Assembly: GCA_900557035.1 (NCBI GenBank)
Contig: USRA01000041.1
Location: forward strand, 1 to 18,980
Direction: 5' to 3'
Origin: an uncultured Prevotella sp.
Lineage (GTDB): Bacteria; Bacteroidota; Bacteroidia; Bacteroidales; Bacteroidaceae
Length of the DNA stretch: 18,980 bases
Position 1 is the stretch's first letter; each line of letters starts with the position of its first letter. Of this stretch, positions 7,627 through 15,791 are shown piece after piece. The notes beneath the pieces are model-generated. The model saw only the letters and a program-made list of their open reading frames with translations, did not search any database and had not been told where the DNA came from. The translations under genes and the position numbers were made by a program.

Positions 7627-8881
7627 TATAAGTCTGATAGTGAGTATCCTCATCACGATGGTGTTTTCTGCATTCTTTAGTGGAATGGAGATTGCCTTCG
7701 TCTCCTCCAACCGTATGTTGGCGGAAATGGACAAGGAGAAAAACGGACTTACGCAGCGACTCTTGTCGCTCTTTTATAATCATCCCAACGGATTCGTCAG
7801 CACCATGCTGGTGGGCAACAATATAGCCCTCGTAGTATATGGTATCCTGATAGCCCGTCTGTTTGATAATACCATCTTTGCTGGTCTGGATGATGGTGTC
7901 AAGGTTACCTGCGATACCATTCTCTCCACACTCATCGTGTTGTTTACGGGTGAGTTCCTGCCGAAGACGCTTTTCAAGTCGAATCCAAACCGATTGCTGT
8001 CCATCTTCAGTCCGTTTGCGTATCTGTGCTACGTCATTCTCTGGCCTATCAGCAAGTTCAGTACCTTCCTCAGCAAGGGATTGCTGCGCATGGTGGGTAT
8101 GAAGATGGAGTCTGAAGAGGGGGATGAAGGCTTTTCTAAGGTAGATCTTGACTATCTGGTGCAGTCGAGCATCGACAATGCCACCAATGAAGACGAGATC
8201 AACGACGAGGTGAAGATTTTCCAGAACGCCCTGGATTTCTCAGATACCAAGGTGCGCGACTGTATGGTGCCACGTACCGAGATTCAGGCGGTAGAGATAG
8301 ATACCTCTCTGGAGGAACTTCGTCAGAAGTTCATCGAAAGCGGAAACTCCAAGATTATCGTCTATGAGGATGATATCGACCATATCGTGGGCTACATCCA
8401 CAGTTCCGAGCTCTTCCACAATCCGAAGAGATGGCAGGATTATATCCGCACGATGCCTTTCGTGCCGGAGACCATGCAGGCGCAGAAACTGATGCAGACT
8501 TTCCTGCAGCAGAAGAAGTCGCTGGGCGTTGTGGTAGATGAGTTTGGCGGAACCAGCGGACTGGTGAGTCTGGAGGATATCGTGGAAGAGATCTTCGGCG
8601 ATATCGAGGATGAGCACGATTCAGCGAAGTATGTAGCCAAGAAGACCGATGACGGCGACTATCTGCTGTCGGCTCGACTGGAGATAGACAAGGTGAACGA
8701 TCTGTTCGACCTGGATCTTCCGGAGAGTGATGAGTATATGACTCTGGGTGGACTCATTCTTCACGAATATCAGAGCTTCCCGAAGCTGAATGAAGTAATT
8801 AAATTCGACAAGTTTGAGTTTAAGATTATCAAGTCCACATCCCGTAAGATAGAACTTGTGAAACTCCACATCATCAAATAG
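7613..8881 (+). CDS. CNNM/CorC (hemolysin-family) membrane protein with CBS pair
   Basis: The 422-residue protein has the standard layout of the family. An N-terminal CNNM (DUF21) membrane domain has segments near 6-30, 62-84, 98-122 and 128-150 and the conserved GEFLPK at 113-118. A CBS pair follows (about 216-270 and 281-332, with DEFGGTSGLVSLEDIVEEIFGD), then a C-terminal CorC/HlyC domain (about 350-420). Members transport or regulate Mg2+ (CorC, MpfA), with CBS domains sensing nucleotides; the hemolysin name is historical. The acidic stretch ESEEGDEGF joins the membrane and CBS parts. ATG 7613 is the only start, since an in-frame stop lies nine bases upstream. It follows lptC by 41 bases and is probably co-transcribed. 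The substrate cannot be read from sequence. Confidence 0.9.
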   Translation: MEEVDISLIVSILITMVFSAFFSGMEIAFVSSNRMLAEMDKEKNGLTQRLLSLFYNHPNGFVSTMLVGNNIALVVYGILIARLFDNTIFAGLDDGVKVTCDTILSTLIVLFTGEFLPKTLFKSNPNRLLSIFSPFAYLCYVILWPISKFSTFLSKGLLRMVGMKMESEEGDEGFSKVDLDYLVQSSIDNATNEDEINDEVKIFQNALDFSDTKVRDCMVPRTEIQAVEIDTSLEELRQKFIESGNSKIIVYEDDIDHIVGYIHSSELFHNPKRWQDYIRTMPFVPETMQAQKLMQTFLQQKKSLGVVVDEFGGTSGLVSLEDIVEEIFGDIEDEHDSAKYVAKKTDDGDYLLSARLEIDKVNDLFDLDLPESDEYMTLGGLILHEYQSFPKLNEVIKFDKFEFKIIKSTSRKIELVKLHIIK

Positions 8882-8887
8882 TTGGAT

Positions 8888-8956
8888 GAGAAGAGGGAAT
8901 TTTTCGACTTTTTTGCGTTTCCAGCCAAAAAAGATACCGAAAAATTCCCTTTTCTC
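8888..8956 (+). terminator. Very long hairpin after the CNNM/CorC gene
   Basis: Positions 8888-8906 pair with 8938-8956 over 19 base pairs (one G-T). Inside, CTTTTTTG (8908-8915) pairs with CAAAAAAG (8926-8933) over 8 more, leaving a 10-base loop. The 3' side runs into the T-rich ATATTATTTTTGTATTTTTG. It probably ends the beta-barrel/lptC/CNNM transcript, and it abuts the next promoter. Confidence 0.65.
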
Positions 8957-8960
8957 ATAT

Positions 8961-8976
8961 TATTTTTGTATTTTTG
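8961..8976 (+). promoter_or_regulatory. Two abutting -7 boxes before the PpiD-like gene
   Basis: TATTTTTG occurs twice without a gap (8961-8968 and 8969-8976). Both match TAnnTTTG; neither has TTTG at -33. Starts near 8973 and 8981 would give leaders of about 83 and 75 bases. The palindrome CCAATTGG follows at 8980-8987. The boxes also form the T-rich tail of the preceding hairpin. Confidence 0.55.
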
Positions 8977-9055
8977 CAACCAATTGGCTACTTGCTTCAA
9001 AAGCAGTACAATCCTAATAAGGAAAAAATAAAATAATAATAATAATTAAAACGTA

Positions 9056-11206
9056 ATGGCAGCATTAGGAACAATTAGAAAAAGAGGCGTGATACTGATA
9101 TGTATTATCAGTTTCGGTCTTTTCGCCTTCATTGCTGAGGAAGCTTTCCGCTCTTGCGATTCTGCAAAGAACAATGAGCGTCAGCAAATCGGTGAGGTGT
9201 ATGGCGAGAAAATCAGCGTGCAGGATTTCCAGAAGCTCGTTGATGAGTACACAGAGGTTATTAAAATGCAACAAGGTCAGGAAAACCTTCCTGAGGAGCA
9301 GATGAATCAGGTGAAGGACATGGTATGGAATACATACGTGCAGAACCAGATTATTGCCAAGGAGGCTAGTAAGTTGGGTCTTACCGTAACAGACGCAGAG
9401 CTTCAGGATATCTTGAAGACAGGTACAAGCCCAATGCTTCAGCAGACTCCATTCGTAAATCAGCAGACAGGTCGTTTCGACGCATCTTCTCTCCAGAAGT
9501 TCCTGGCTGATTACAAGGCTCAGAAGGCTAACCCATCTGCTAATCCTCAGATGATGGAACAGTACACCAAGATTTTCAACTACTGGTCATTCATCGAGAA
9601 GACACTCCGTCAGCAGACTTTGGCTCAGAAGTATCAGGCACTCCTTGCACACTGCTTCCTTTCAAACCCTGTAGAGGCTAAGATGGCTTTCAAGGAGGAG
9701 AACGAGGAAAGCCAGATCCAGTTGGCAGCCTTCCCTTATTCTGATGTTCAGGACGACAAGGTGAAGGTAGAGGAGAGCGACCTGAAGGCTAAGTATGACG
9801 AGATGAAGGCTCGCTTCAAGCAGCCTGTTGAGAGTAGAGATATCAAGTTCATCGATGTTCTGGTTGAGGCTTCCAAGACCGACCGTGCAGCACTCAACAA
9901 GGAGTTTGCTGAGTATCATACACAGCTCGCTGCTGCAGCTGATCCTGCAGAGCTTGTTCGCAAGTCAGCTTCTACCGTAGCTTACCTGGGTATCCCAGTG
10001 AGCAAGGAGGCTTGGCCATCAGACATTGCTTCTGCTATCGATTCCATGGCTGTAGGTGCTACTTCTGCAGTAAAGGTTAATGCTTCTGATAACACATTGA
10101 ACATCGTGAAGCTGATGAGCAAGCAGCAGTTGCCAGACTCTATCCAGTATCGTGTCATCCAGGTGGCAGCAGCTTCTCAGGCTGAGGCTAAGACCAAGGC
10201 AGACTCAATCCATAGCGCTCTTGCTGCTGGTGCAGACTTCGAGGCACTCGCTAAGAAGTATGGTCAGACTGGTGAGAAGTCTTGGATGACTACCAAGCAG
10301 TATGAGTATGCTCAGACTATGGATAAGGACAACAAGGCATTCATCAACACATTGAATACAGCTTCTGTCAATGCATACAATGAGCTTCAGCTCGGTCAGG
10401 GTTATGTCATCCTCCAGGTTTGCGACCGCAAGGCAATGGTAACCAAGTATGTGGCAGCAGTCATCAAGAAGGAGATTCAGTTCTCTAACGATACATACCG
10501 TACAGCATACAACAAGTTCTCTAGCTATGTAAGTGCTAATCCTAAGTCAGAGGATCTCTTGAAGAATGCAACCAAGAGCGGTTATCGCGTACAGAACCTG
10601 AATGATATGACAACAGCTACTCACTATGTAGCCAACATCCATTCTACCCGTGATGCCTTGAAGTGGATCTTCGAGAGCAAGGAGGGTGAGGTTTCTCCTA
10701 TGTATGAGTGTGGCGACAACAACCACTTGCTCGTAGTAGTCTTGGATAAGATTCATCGCATCGGTTACCGCGACTTGAGCGATCCTCAGGTTAAGGAGAT
10801 GGTAAAGGCTGAGGTCATCAAGGACAAGAAGGCTGAGCTGATTATGGCTAAGGTAGCTGGTGTGAAGAGCATCGCTGCTGCTAAGGCTAAGGGTGCTAAG
10901 ATTGCTACCGTTAATCAGATTACTTTTGCAGCTCCTACCTTCATCTCTGCTACAGGTGCTAGCGAGCCTGCTGTTTCTGGTGCTGTTTCAGCTACCAAGA
11001 AGGGCGCTTTCGTAGCTAACGCGGTAAAGGGTAACGCAGGTGTTTATCTCTTCCAGGTTACTGGCAAGACCAACCGTCCTGTTAAGTTCGATGAGAAGGC
11101 TTACGAGCAGAAGTGCCGCCAGAAGGCTATGCAGTATGCCGGCAACTTCATGAACGAGCTTTATATGAAGGCTCACGTAGTGGATAACCGCTACTTGTTC
11201 TTCTAA
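9056..11206 (+). CDS. ppiD: PpiD/SurA-like membrane-anchored periplasmic chaperone
   Basis: The 716-residue protein starts with an uncleaved anchor (about 11-28, after basic RKR) and is otherwise periplasmic. A helical SurA_N-type chaperone region covers about 40-215. A parvulin-like region at about 260-358 contains RDIKFIDV and later AIDSMAVGATSAVKV. A second, clearer parvulin domain lies at about 362-460 (YRVIQV, FEALAKKYGQ, then LQLGQGYVILQV). Both lack the GGDLGW-type motif and the conserved His residues of active parvulins, so chaperoning rather than isomerisation is likely, as for E. coli PpiD. Substrates would be proteins leaving the Sec channel or bound for the outer membrane. The gene has its own promoter region and two terminators. 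Ala codons are strongly biased to GCT/GCA compared with GCC in the neighbouring genes, which suggests high expression. Confidence 0.87.
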   Translation: MAALGTIRKRGVILICIISFGLFAFIAEEAFRSCDSAKNNERQQIGEVYGEKISVQDFQKLVDEYTEVIKMQQGQENLPEEQMNQVKDMVWNTYVQNQIIAKEASKLGLTVTDAELQDILKTGTSPMLQQTPFVNQQTGRFDASSLQKFLADYKAQKANPSANPQMMEQYTKIFNYWSFIEKTLRQQTLAQKYQALLAHCFLSNPVEAKMAFKEENEESQIQLAAFPYSDVQDDKVKVEESDLKAKYDEMKARFKQPVESRDIKFIDVLVEASKTDRAALNKEFAEYHTQLAAAADPAELVRKSASTVAYLGIPVSKEAWPSDIASAIDSMAVGATSAVKVNASDNTLNIVKLMSKQQLPDSIQYRVIQVAAASQAEAKTKADSIHSALAAGADFEALAKKYGQTGEKSWMTTKQYEYAQTMDKDNKAFINTLNTASVNAYNELQLGQGYVILQVCDRKAMVTKYVAAVIKKEIQFSNDTYRTAYNKFSSYVSANPKSEDLLKNATKSGYRVQNLNDMTTATHYVANIHSTRDALKWIFESKEGEVSPMYECGDNNHLLVVVLDKIHRIGYRDLSDPQVKEMVKAEVIKDKKAELIMAKVAGVKSIAAAKAKGAKIATVNQITFAAPTFISATGASEPAVSGAVSATKKGAFVANAVKGNAGVYLFQVTGKTNRPVKFDEKAYEQKCRQKAMQYAGNFMNELYMKAHVVDNRYLFF

Positions 11207-11233
11207 TTATAGTAATTATCATTTCTATTATTT

Positions 11234-11274
11234 GGGCGTGTCACGATTCTTTTGTGATGCGCCCTATTTTTTTT
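11234..11274 (+). terminator. Intrinsic terminator of the PpiD-like gene
   Basis: GGGCGTGTCAC (11234-11244) pairs with GTGATGCGCCC (11254-11264): 11 pairs with two adjacent G-T wobbles. It is followed by TA and eight T (11267-11274). It lies 28 bases after the stop codon. Confidence 0.85.
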
Positions 11275-11281
11275 GATGCAT

Positions 11282-11330
11282 AAAAAAACGTGCAGCACTT
11301 TGATTCAAGTGCTGCACGTCGTTTTTTTTT
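11282..11330. terminator. Bidirectional terminator between convergent genes
   Basis: ACGTGCAGCACTT (11288-11300) pairs perfectly with AAGTGCTGCACGT (11307-11319) around TGATTC. Seven A precede and nine T (11322-11330) follow, so it works on both strands. It backs up the terminator at 11234 for ppiD and ends the rmlA-wzc transcript on the minus strand. Confidence 0.93.
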
Positions 11331-11345
11331 ATCGTGATTCAAGAT

Positions 11346-13817
11346 CTAGATCTTGATGCTGTCATCATTGGTGTTGTTGCTGAACAAACCGTAGAAACCG
11401 AAAGAACGGTTGCCGTTTTTGCTGTATTTGCCAAATCCGTAACTGTATGCGAACTTCTTCTTGGAGAGGTCGATATCGTTGATTACGATTGAGATATTTG
11501 GCAGTTTCTTCTGCTCATCGAGCTTGTTGATGTAAGTGAAGCTAGACTTAGTTGAGAAGTCTGCACGGCAAACGAACAGCGTTCTGTCTGCCAGCTTGCT
11601 GAGCTGCAGGGTATCTGCTACCAGTCCTACAGGCGCTGTATCGATGATCACATAGTCGTAGTGCTCTTTCAGCAGAGCGATGGTCTGCTTCAGGCTCTTT
11701 CTTACCATCAGTTCACCAGGGTTGGCTGGTGTAGGACCTGCCGTCAGCAAGTCTAAGTTGTGGTTCACGCCAGATGCTACAATCTGAGCCTTTACTTCCT
11801 CCCAGTTACATTCCTCGTTGGCAAGGATGTTGGTGATGCCGTGCTGGCGGTCGCCGATGCTGAAGAGTTCTGCCATTCTAGGCTTTCTGATATCGAGTCC
11901 TACCATAATGGTCTTCTTCTCCAGCAGAGCGAGGCTCATAGCAAGGTTTGAAGCGATGAAGGTCTTGCCTTCTCCGGTTGTGGTAGAGGTCACGATGAAT
12001 ACCTTTTCCTTGTCGTCACCTGCCAGTTGCAGGTTGGTACGCAATCCTCTGAAGATTTCCGACATCAGGTTACTCTTGTTTTCCTGTATCACGATGTTAC
12101 CCTTGCTTCCGTTGGCGCTGGCAGTAGGGATGTCTCCGATGATAGGGAGCTGAGTCAGTTTCTCTACATCGTCGTGACCCAGAATCTTGCTGCGCAGCAG
12201 TTCGCGAAGGTAGATGATACCGGCAGGGATGGCAACACCCAGGATGAATGCGATGAGTAATGCGATGATTCCCTTAGGGCTTACCTTATCTACGAAAGCT
12301 GCAGGCTCGATGATCTTTGCCTTGTCGGCGGTTGATGCCAGCGACATGGAAGTCTCCTCACGCTTCTGCAGCAGCATCAGGTAAAGACCTGAGGTAACCG
12401 ACTGCTGACGTCCGATCTGTGTCAGTGCCTTCTCCTGTTCTGGAGTCACACCGATAGTCTTCTCGTATTTGCTAGCCATGTCAGCGATGCTGTTACGCTG
12501 GATCTTCATATTGATTCTTGCCTGGAACATAGCTCGCTTGATGGCAGTCATCAGGTCTTCCAGCTGTGTCGTGATAGGGGTTACCACTGGCGAATCCTCG
12601 CTCGCACTGTGCAGCAGCTGCTTGCGGGTCAGGGCAAGGCTGTTGTATTGTCCGATCAATGCCGTAGCACTCTCATCCTCCAGACCTACATTGGTAGGGA
12701 TAGGCTGATACTTGTTGGCTGGCTGATCCATATACTTACCAATCTCGTTGAGCAGTTCCACCTGCATGTTGGCCTTGTTCAACTCCTGGTCAAACTGGTC
12801 GGAACTCAATACAGCCTGCTTGGCGTTCAGTCCGATATCCACCATACGGTTCTTCTGCTTGTACTTCTCCAGGTTGGTATCGTTACCGGTCAACTCTGTA
12901 GAAATCTTTGCCAGTCGGCTGTTGATGAAGTCTTCTGTGCGCTTCTGTATCTCGTTCTTGTCGATGTTTGCCTGATAGTTGTAGGCATCAATCAGACCAT
13001 TGAGGAAGTCAACGCCTCTTTCTCTGCTCTCATCGTTGAAGGTCAGCTCCACGGTGTTAGCCGTCTTCTTGGTCTGGTTCATGGTCAGACGCTTGAAGTA
13101 TTCCTTAGAAGCCTTGAAAGGAGAAATCATCTCCACCTTCAGCTCAGTACCTTCCTTCAGCTCATAGACAGGGTTCTGTGTCAGGGTCAGTGTACCCGCC
13201 TTGGTTCTGATCTGTGCCGGGAGTTTGGCGAGGGTTTTGTTGATTTCGTAAGGAGCCTTTTCGAAGGTTTCTGCATCGATAGGCTTGAAATACTTACCCT
13301 TTACGTGGTAGATACCTCCCTCACGGGTGATGGTCAGCTTCATCGGAGCATTCAGCTGCTTCAGGCTGGTGGTGTCCATGTCCACGTTTACTTCCTGCTT
13401 GGCATAGATCAGCGTATCTACCAGCATGCCGCCGTGCTTGTACTCTGCGTAGAGCTTCAGGTTCTTGATGGTCTGCTGTACCAGAAAGCGTGAGTTCAGA
13501 ATTTCCGTCTCGTTGTCGATACCGTTGGAACTGGACATGAATCCCAGACTCAGGTTCGACATCGCCGCAGCCGCTGCACCGGCAGCACCGCCGCTCTTCT
13601 TGGATTCATCATCCTTGATCAAAATCTTCGTAGAACTCTGGAATACCTTTGGTGCCAGCTTCACGTAAGCCACTGCAAGGGCACAGCAGAGAACAATCGA
13701 GAGAAGGAACCATTTCCAGTTCAGGATCAGAGTGGAATAGATGGTCTGAAAGTCGAGCGCAGACTGTTCTTCCTGCTCCTGCAAGTCCTCAAGTTCGTAA
13801 TTCTTGTTTTCTTCCAT
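11346..13817 (-). CDS. Wzc-type polysaccharide co-polymerase / tyrosine autokinase
   Basis: The 823-residue protein combines chain-length control and BY-kinase activity for capsule or exopolysaccharide export. The order is a cytoplasmic acidic N-terminus, membrane segment 1 (about 34-52), a periplasmic Wzz domain with long coiled helices (about 55-510), membrane segment 2 (about 516-536), and a cytoplasmic kinase. Kinase motifs are Walker A GEGKT (615-619), Walker A' VGLDIRKP (639-646) and Walker B VIIDTAP (723-729). The C-terminal tyrosine cluster is sparse: Tyr791, Tyr793, Tyr798 and Tyr809. An Ala/Gly-rich run (77-85) lies early in the periplasmic part. It follows rmlA by 58 bases with no promoter between, so an operon is likely. 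No Wza, Wzy or glycosyltransferase gene is in the window. Confidence 0.93.
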   Translation of the reverse strand: MEENKNYELEDLQEQEEQSALDFQTIYSTLILNWKWFLLSIVLCCALAVAYVKLAPKVFQSSTKILIKDDESKKSGGAAGAAAAAMSNLSLGFMSSSNGIDNETEILNSRFLVQQTIKNLKLYAEYKHGGMLVDTLIYAKQEVNVDMDTTSLKQLNAPMKLTITREGGIYHVKGKYFKPIDAETFEKAPYEINKTLAKLPAQIRTKAGTLTLTQNPVYELKEGTELKVEMISPFKASKEYFKRLTMNQTKKTANTVELTFNDESRERGVDFLNGLIDAYNYQANIDKNEIQKRTEDFINSRLAKISTELTGNDTNLEKYKQKNRMVDIGLNAKQAVLSSDQFDQELNKANMQVELLNEIGKYMDQPANKYQPIPTNVGLEDESATALIGQYNSLALTRKQLLHSASEDSPVVTPITTQLEDLMTAIKRAMFQARINMKIQRNSIADMASKYEKTIGVTPEQEKALTQIGRQQSVTSGLYLMLLQKREETSMSLASTADKAKIIEPAAFVDKVSPKGIIALLIAFILGVAIPAGIIYLRELLRSKILGHDDVEKLTQLPIIGDIPTASANGSKGNIVIQENKSNLMSEIFRGLRTNLQLAGDDKEKVFIVTSTTTGEGKTFIASNLAMSLALLEKKTIMVGLDIRKPRMAELFSIGDRQHGITNILANEECNWEEVKAQIVASGVNHNLDLLTAGPTPANPGELMVRKSLKQTIALLKEHYDYVIIDTAPVGLVADTLQLSKLADRTLFVCRADFSTKSSFTYINKLDEQKKLPNISIVINDIDLSKKKFAYSYGFGKYSKNGNRSFGFYGLFSNNTNDDSIKI

Positions 13818-13875
13818 TTTACTATTAATGATATTCTTATTTTATTCTGTTGAAATCTCAGTCTTGAGTCAGAGC

Positions 13876-14754
13876 TTATCTGTTGTCTGTAGCTATAGCC
13901 ATCAGATACTGTCCGTATCCGTTCTTGAGCATCGGTTCAGCCAGTTTCTTCAGCTGTTCCTTGTCAATCCATCCCTGGTTGTAGGCTATCTCTTCCAGGC
14001 AGGCTACCTTCAGTCCCTGGCGCTTCTCTATCACCTCTATGAAGGTGCTGGCTTCCGAAAGACTGTCGTGGGTACCGGTATCCAACCAGGCAAAACCTCG
14101 CTGCAGGGTTCTTACCTTCAGGGTCTTCTCTGCCAGATAGTGCTGGTTCACTGTGGTAATCTCCAGCTCTCCACGCGCACTAGGCTTGATGTGCTTCGCC
14201 ACTTCTACCACGCTGTTCGGATAGAAGTAGAGTCCCACTACGGCATAGTTGCTCTTAGGCTGTGCCGGCTTCTCCTCGATGCTCAGGCAGTTGCCGTCCT
14301 TGTCAAACTCCGCCACGCCGTATCTTTCCGGATCGTTCACGTAGTAGCCGAATACGCTTGCCTGTCCCTCTTCGGCTGCCTTCACGCTCTCCTTCAGCAG
14401 TCCGGTAAAGCCGGCTCCGTAGAAGATGTTGTCGCCCAGCACGAGGCAGACGTCATCCTTCCCTATGAATTTCTCTCCGATGATGAACGCCTGAGCCAGT
14501 CCGTCAGGCGAAGGCTGTTCTGCATACTCGAAGTGAACCCCCAGTTCGCTTCCGTCACCCAGCAGTCTCTTGAATCCAGGCAGGTCGAAAGGCGTAGAGA
14601 TAATCAGAATCTCCTTGATGCCAGCCAGCATCAGTACCGATACGGGATAATATATCATAGGCTTGTCAAAGATAGGAATCAGCTGCTTGCTGATGCCCTT
14701 GGTGATGGGGTACAGTCTGGTGCCCGAACCACCTGCTAATACGATTCCTTTCAT
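13876..14754 (-). CDS. rfbA: Glucose-1-phosphate thymidylyltransferase RmlA
   Basis: RmlA makes dTDP-glucose from dTTP and glucose-1-phosphate, the first step to dTDP-rhamnose and related sugars for O-antigen or capsule. The 292-residue protein has the usual family length. It has the nucleotidyltransferase signature GGSGTRL (8-14), [11 protein letters not shown] (80-90), the metal-binding GDN (107-109, Asp108), EKP (161-163, Lys162) and [10 protein letters not shown]. It is the first gene of the pair with the Wzc-type gene. rmlB, rmlC and rmlD are not adjacent, so the rest of the pathway must be encoded elsewhere. It is preceded by a leader of about 120 bases. Confidence 0.96.
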   Translation of the reverse strand: MKGIVLAGGSGTRLYPITKGISKQLIPIFDKPMIYYPVSVLMLAGIKEILIISTPFDLPGFKRLLGDGSELGVHFEYAEQPSPDGLAQAFIIGEKFIGKDDVCLVLGDNIFYGAGFTGLLKESVKAAEEGQASVFGYYVNDPERYGVAEFDKDGNCLSIEEKPAQPKSNYAVVGLYFYPNSVVEVAKHIKPSARGELEITTVNQHYLAEKTLKVRTLQRGFAWLDTGTHDSLSEASTFIEVIEKRQGLKVACLEEIAYNQGWIDKEQLKKLAEPMLKNGYGQYLMAIATDNR

Positions 14755-14878
14755 ATCTTCTTCTTTATTTCTTTTTATGGTAAAAGTTCTTATTATACCT
14801 TTTTATTTTTATATGTTGCACATTCCACAGTCAATGCAGACTTTGTGCGGAACTGAAAAAACGTCTTTAAAAACGTGG

Positions 14879-14886
14879 CAAAGTTA
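14879..14886 (-). promoter_or_regulatory. Predicted promoter of rmlA-wzc (-7 box)
   Basis: On the minus strand this reads TAACTTTG, matching TAnnTTTG. The -33 region has only TTTT/TTTC. The predicted start near 14874 leaves about 120 leader bases, which hold an imperfect hairpin (TTCC...GGAA around AGTC/GACT, about 14825-14852) and a T-rich end. The rest of 14887-14977 is A-rich, and I see nothing else in it. Confidence 0.45.
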
Positions 14887-14977
14887 CTAAAAAATATTGA
14901 GCGGTGAAAATAATCAGCCTAAAATCTTCATATAATATAGGAAAAACATGCTTTCGGGGAAAAAAAACATCTCTTAA

Positions 14978-15009
14978 TTTGGGTATTTTGCGATTTTATT
15001 GTATTTTTG
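14978..15009 (+). promoter_or_regulatory. Consensus promoter of the 216-residue protein gene
   Basis: TTTG (14978-14981), a 20-base spacer and TATTTTTG (15002-15009) match the Bacteroidota -33/-7 pattern fully. The predicted start is near 15014. The leader opens with the near-repeat AGAACATTTA/AGAACATTAA (15011-15030) and includes a minimal ATG-AAT-AAA-TAA frame at 15030-15041. Confidence 0.8.
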
Positions 15010-15049
15010 CAGAACATTTAAGAACATTAATGAATAAATAAGATTAAGA

Positions 15050-15700
15050 ATGGGAATATTTTCTAAACTATTCAGTCGTAAAGACGAAGATAAGAAAGTA
15101 GGTGGAATTGAAGACTACATGACCCTGGTCCGTGTATATTTCCAGGCTGCCTTGGCTTCACAATTAGGTATCACCAATCTGGCTATGCTTCCAGACCTCC
15201 GTGTCTTCAAGACCAGCCTCCATGTTCCTACCGTCAACAACCGTCTGGGCATTGGCGAGAAGGCACAGGTCAAGAAGATGATGAAGAACATCTATGATAC
15301 CGACGATAACTTTTTCAAGGAGATTGATGCCAGCATCCGCAAGAACTGCCAGAAACTCCAGGATGTCAATACCTATCTCATCCAGTTCCAGAACTTCACC
15401 CAGGATCTGATGATGCTCATGGGCAACCTGATGAAGTTCAAGCTTCGTCTGCCCAACTTTATGAAGAAGACCCTCTATAAGCTCACTGCACAGACTGTGG
15501 ACGATATCTTCAACAAGAACGATTTCTCGGATGCCAGTGTGCTCAAGACCGTGGTAGGCTTGCGCCACTTCAACACCCGTCTGAAGTTCAGTCAGCAATG
15601 GGTTACCGATTTCACCTTCCAGGTACTGATGTTGGCAAAGAAGGAGCCACGTCCATCCGATGAAGCGGTGGAAAAGGCAAAGCAAAAGATGGGAAAGTAG
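15050..15700 (+). CDS. Conserved-looking cytoplasmic protein of unknown function
   Basis: I do not recognise this 216-residue protein. It has no signal peptide or membrane helix. The N-terminus MGIFSKLFSRKDEDKK is an amphipathic, basic start that could touch the membrane. The rest looks all-helical and Lys-rich, with a Met/Leu-rich stretch (FTQDLMMLMGNLMKFKLRL, about 116-134). No catalytic motif is apparent. Codon use matches its neighbours, so it does not look recently acquired. It stands alone, between a full consensus promoter and a strong terminator. The next gene downstream is the coiled-coil/ZapA/RNase Y operon and the divergent gene is rmlA, neither of which defines its job. Confidence 0.8.
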   Translation: MGIFSKLFSRKDEDKKVGGIEDYMTLVRVYFQAALASQLGITNLAMLPDLRVFKTSLHVPTVNNRLGIGEKAQVKKMMKNIYDTDDNFFKEIDASIRKNCQKLQDVNTYLIQFQNFTQDLMMLMGNLMKFKLRLPNFMKKTLYKLTAQTVDDIFNKNDFSDASVLKTVVGLRHFNTRLKFSQQWVTDFTFQVLMLAKKEPRPSDEAVEKAKQKMGK

Positions 15701-15702
15701 CC

Positions 15703-15749
15703 AATATTCTCCCAAAAAGATAAAAAAACAGGAGAATATTTGTTTTTTT
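15703..15749 (+). terminator. Intrinsic terminator of the 216-residue protein gene
   Basis: AATATTCTCC (15703-15712) pairs perfectly with GGAGAATATT (15731-15740) around an A-rich 18-base loop. It is followed by TGTTTTTTT. It starts two bases after the stop codon. Its tail overlaps the -33 element of the next promoter. Confidence 0.88.
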
Positions 15750-15770
15750 CAAATTATTCTCTTAAATTTG
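15739..15770 (+). promoter_or_regulatory. Consensus promoter of the coiled-coil/zapA/rny operon
   Basis: TTTG (15739-15742), a 20-base spacer and TAAATTTG (15763-15770) give a full -33/-7 match. The predicted start near 15775 gives a leader of about 17 bases. The -33 element uses the last bases of the upstream terminator stem and its T-run. Confidence 0.8.
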
Positions 15771-15791
15771 TAGCCAAAAAAGTAAAAAGGC

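Noticed and set aside
11341..11354. Perfect palindrome AAGATCTAGATCTT over the wzc stop codon
   Set aside because: Too short and lacking any partner signal; the adjacent terminator explains the region. Probably chance.
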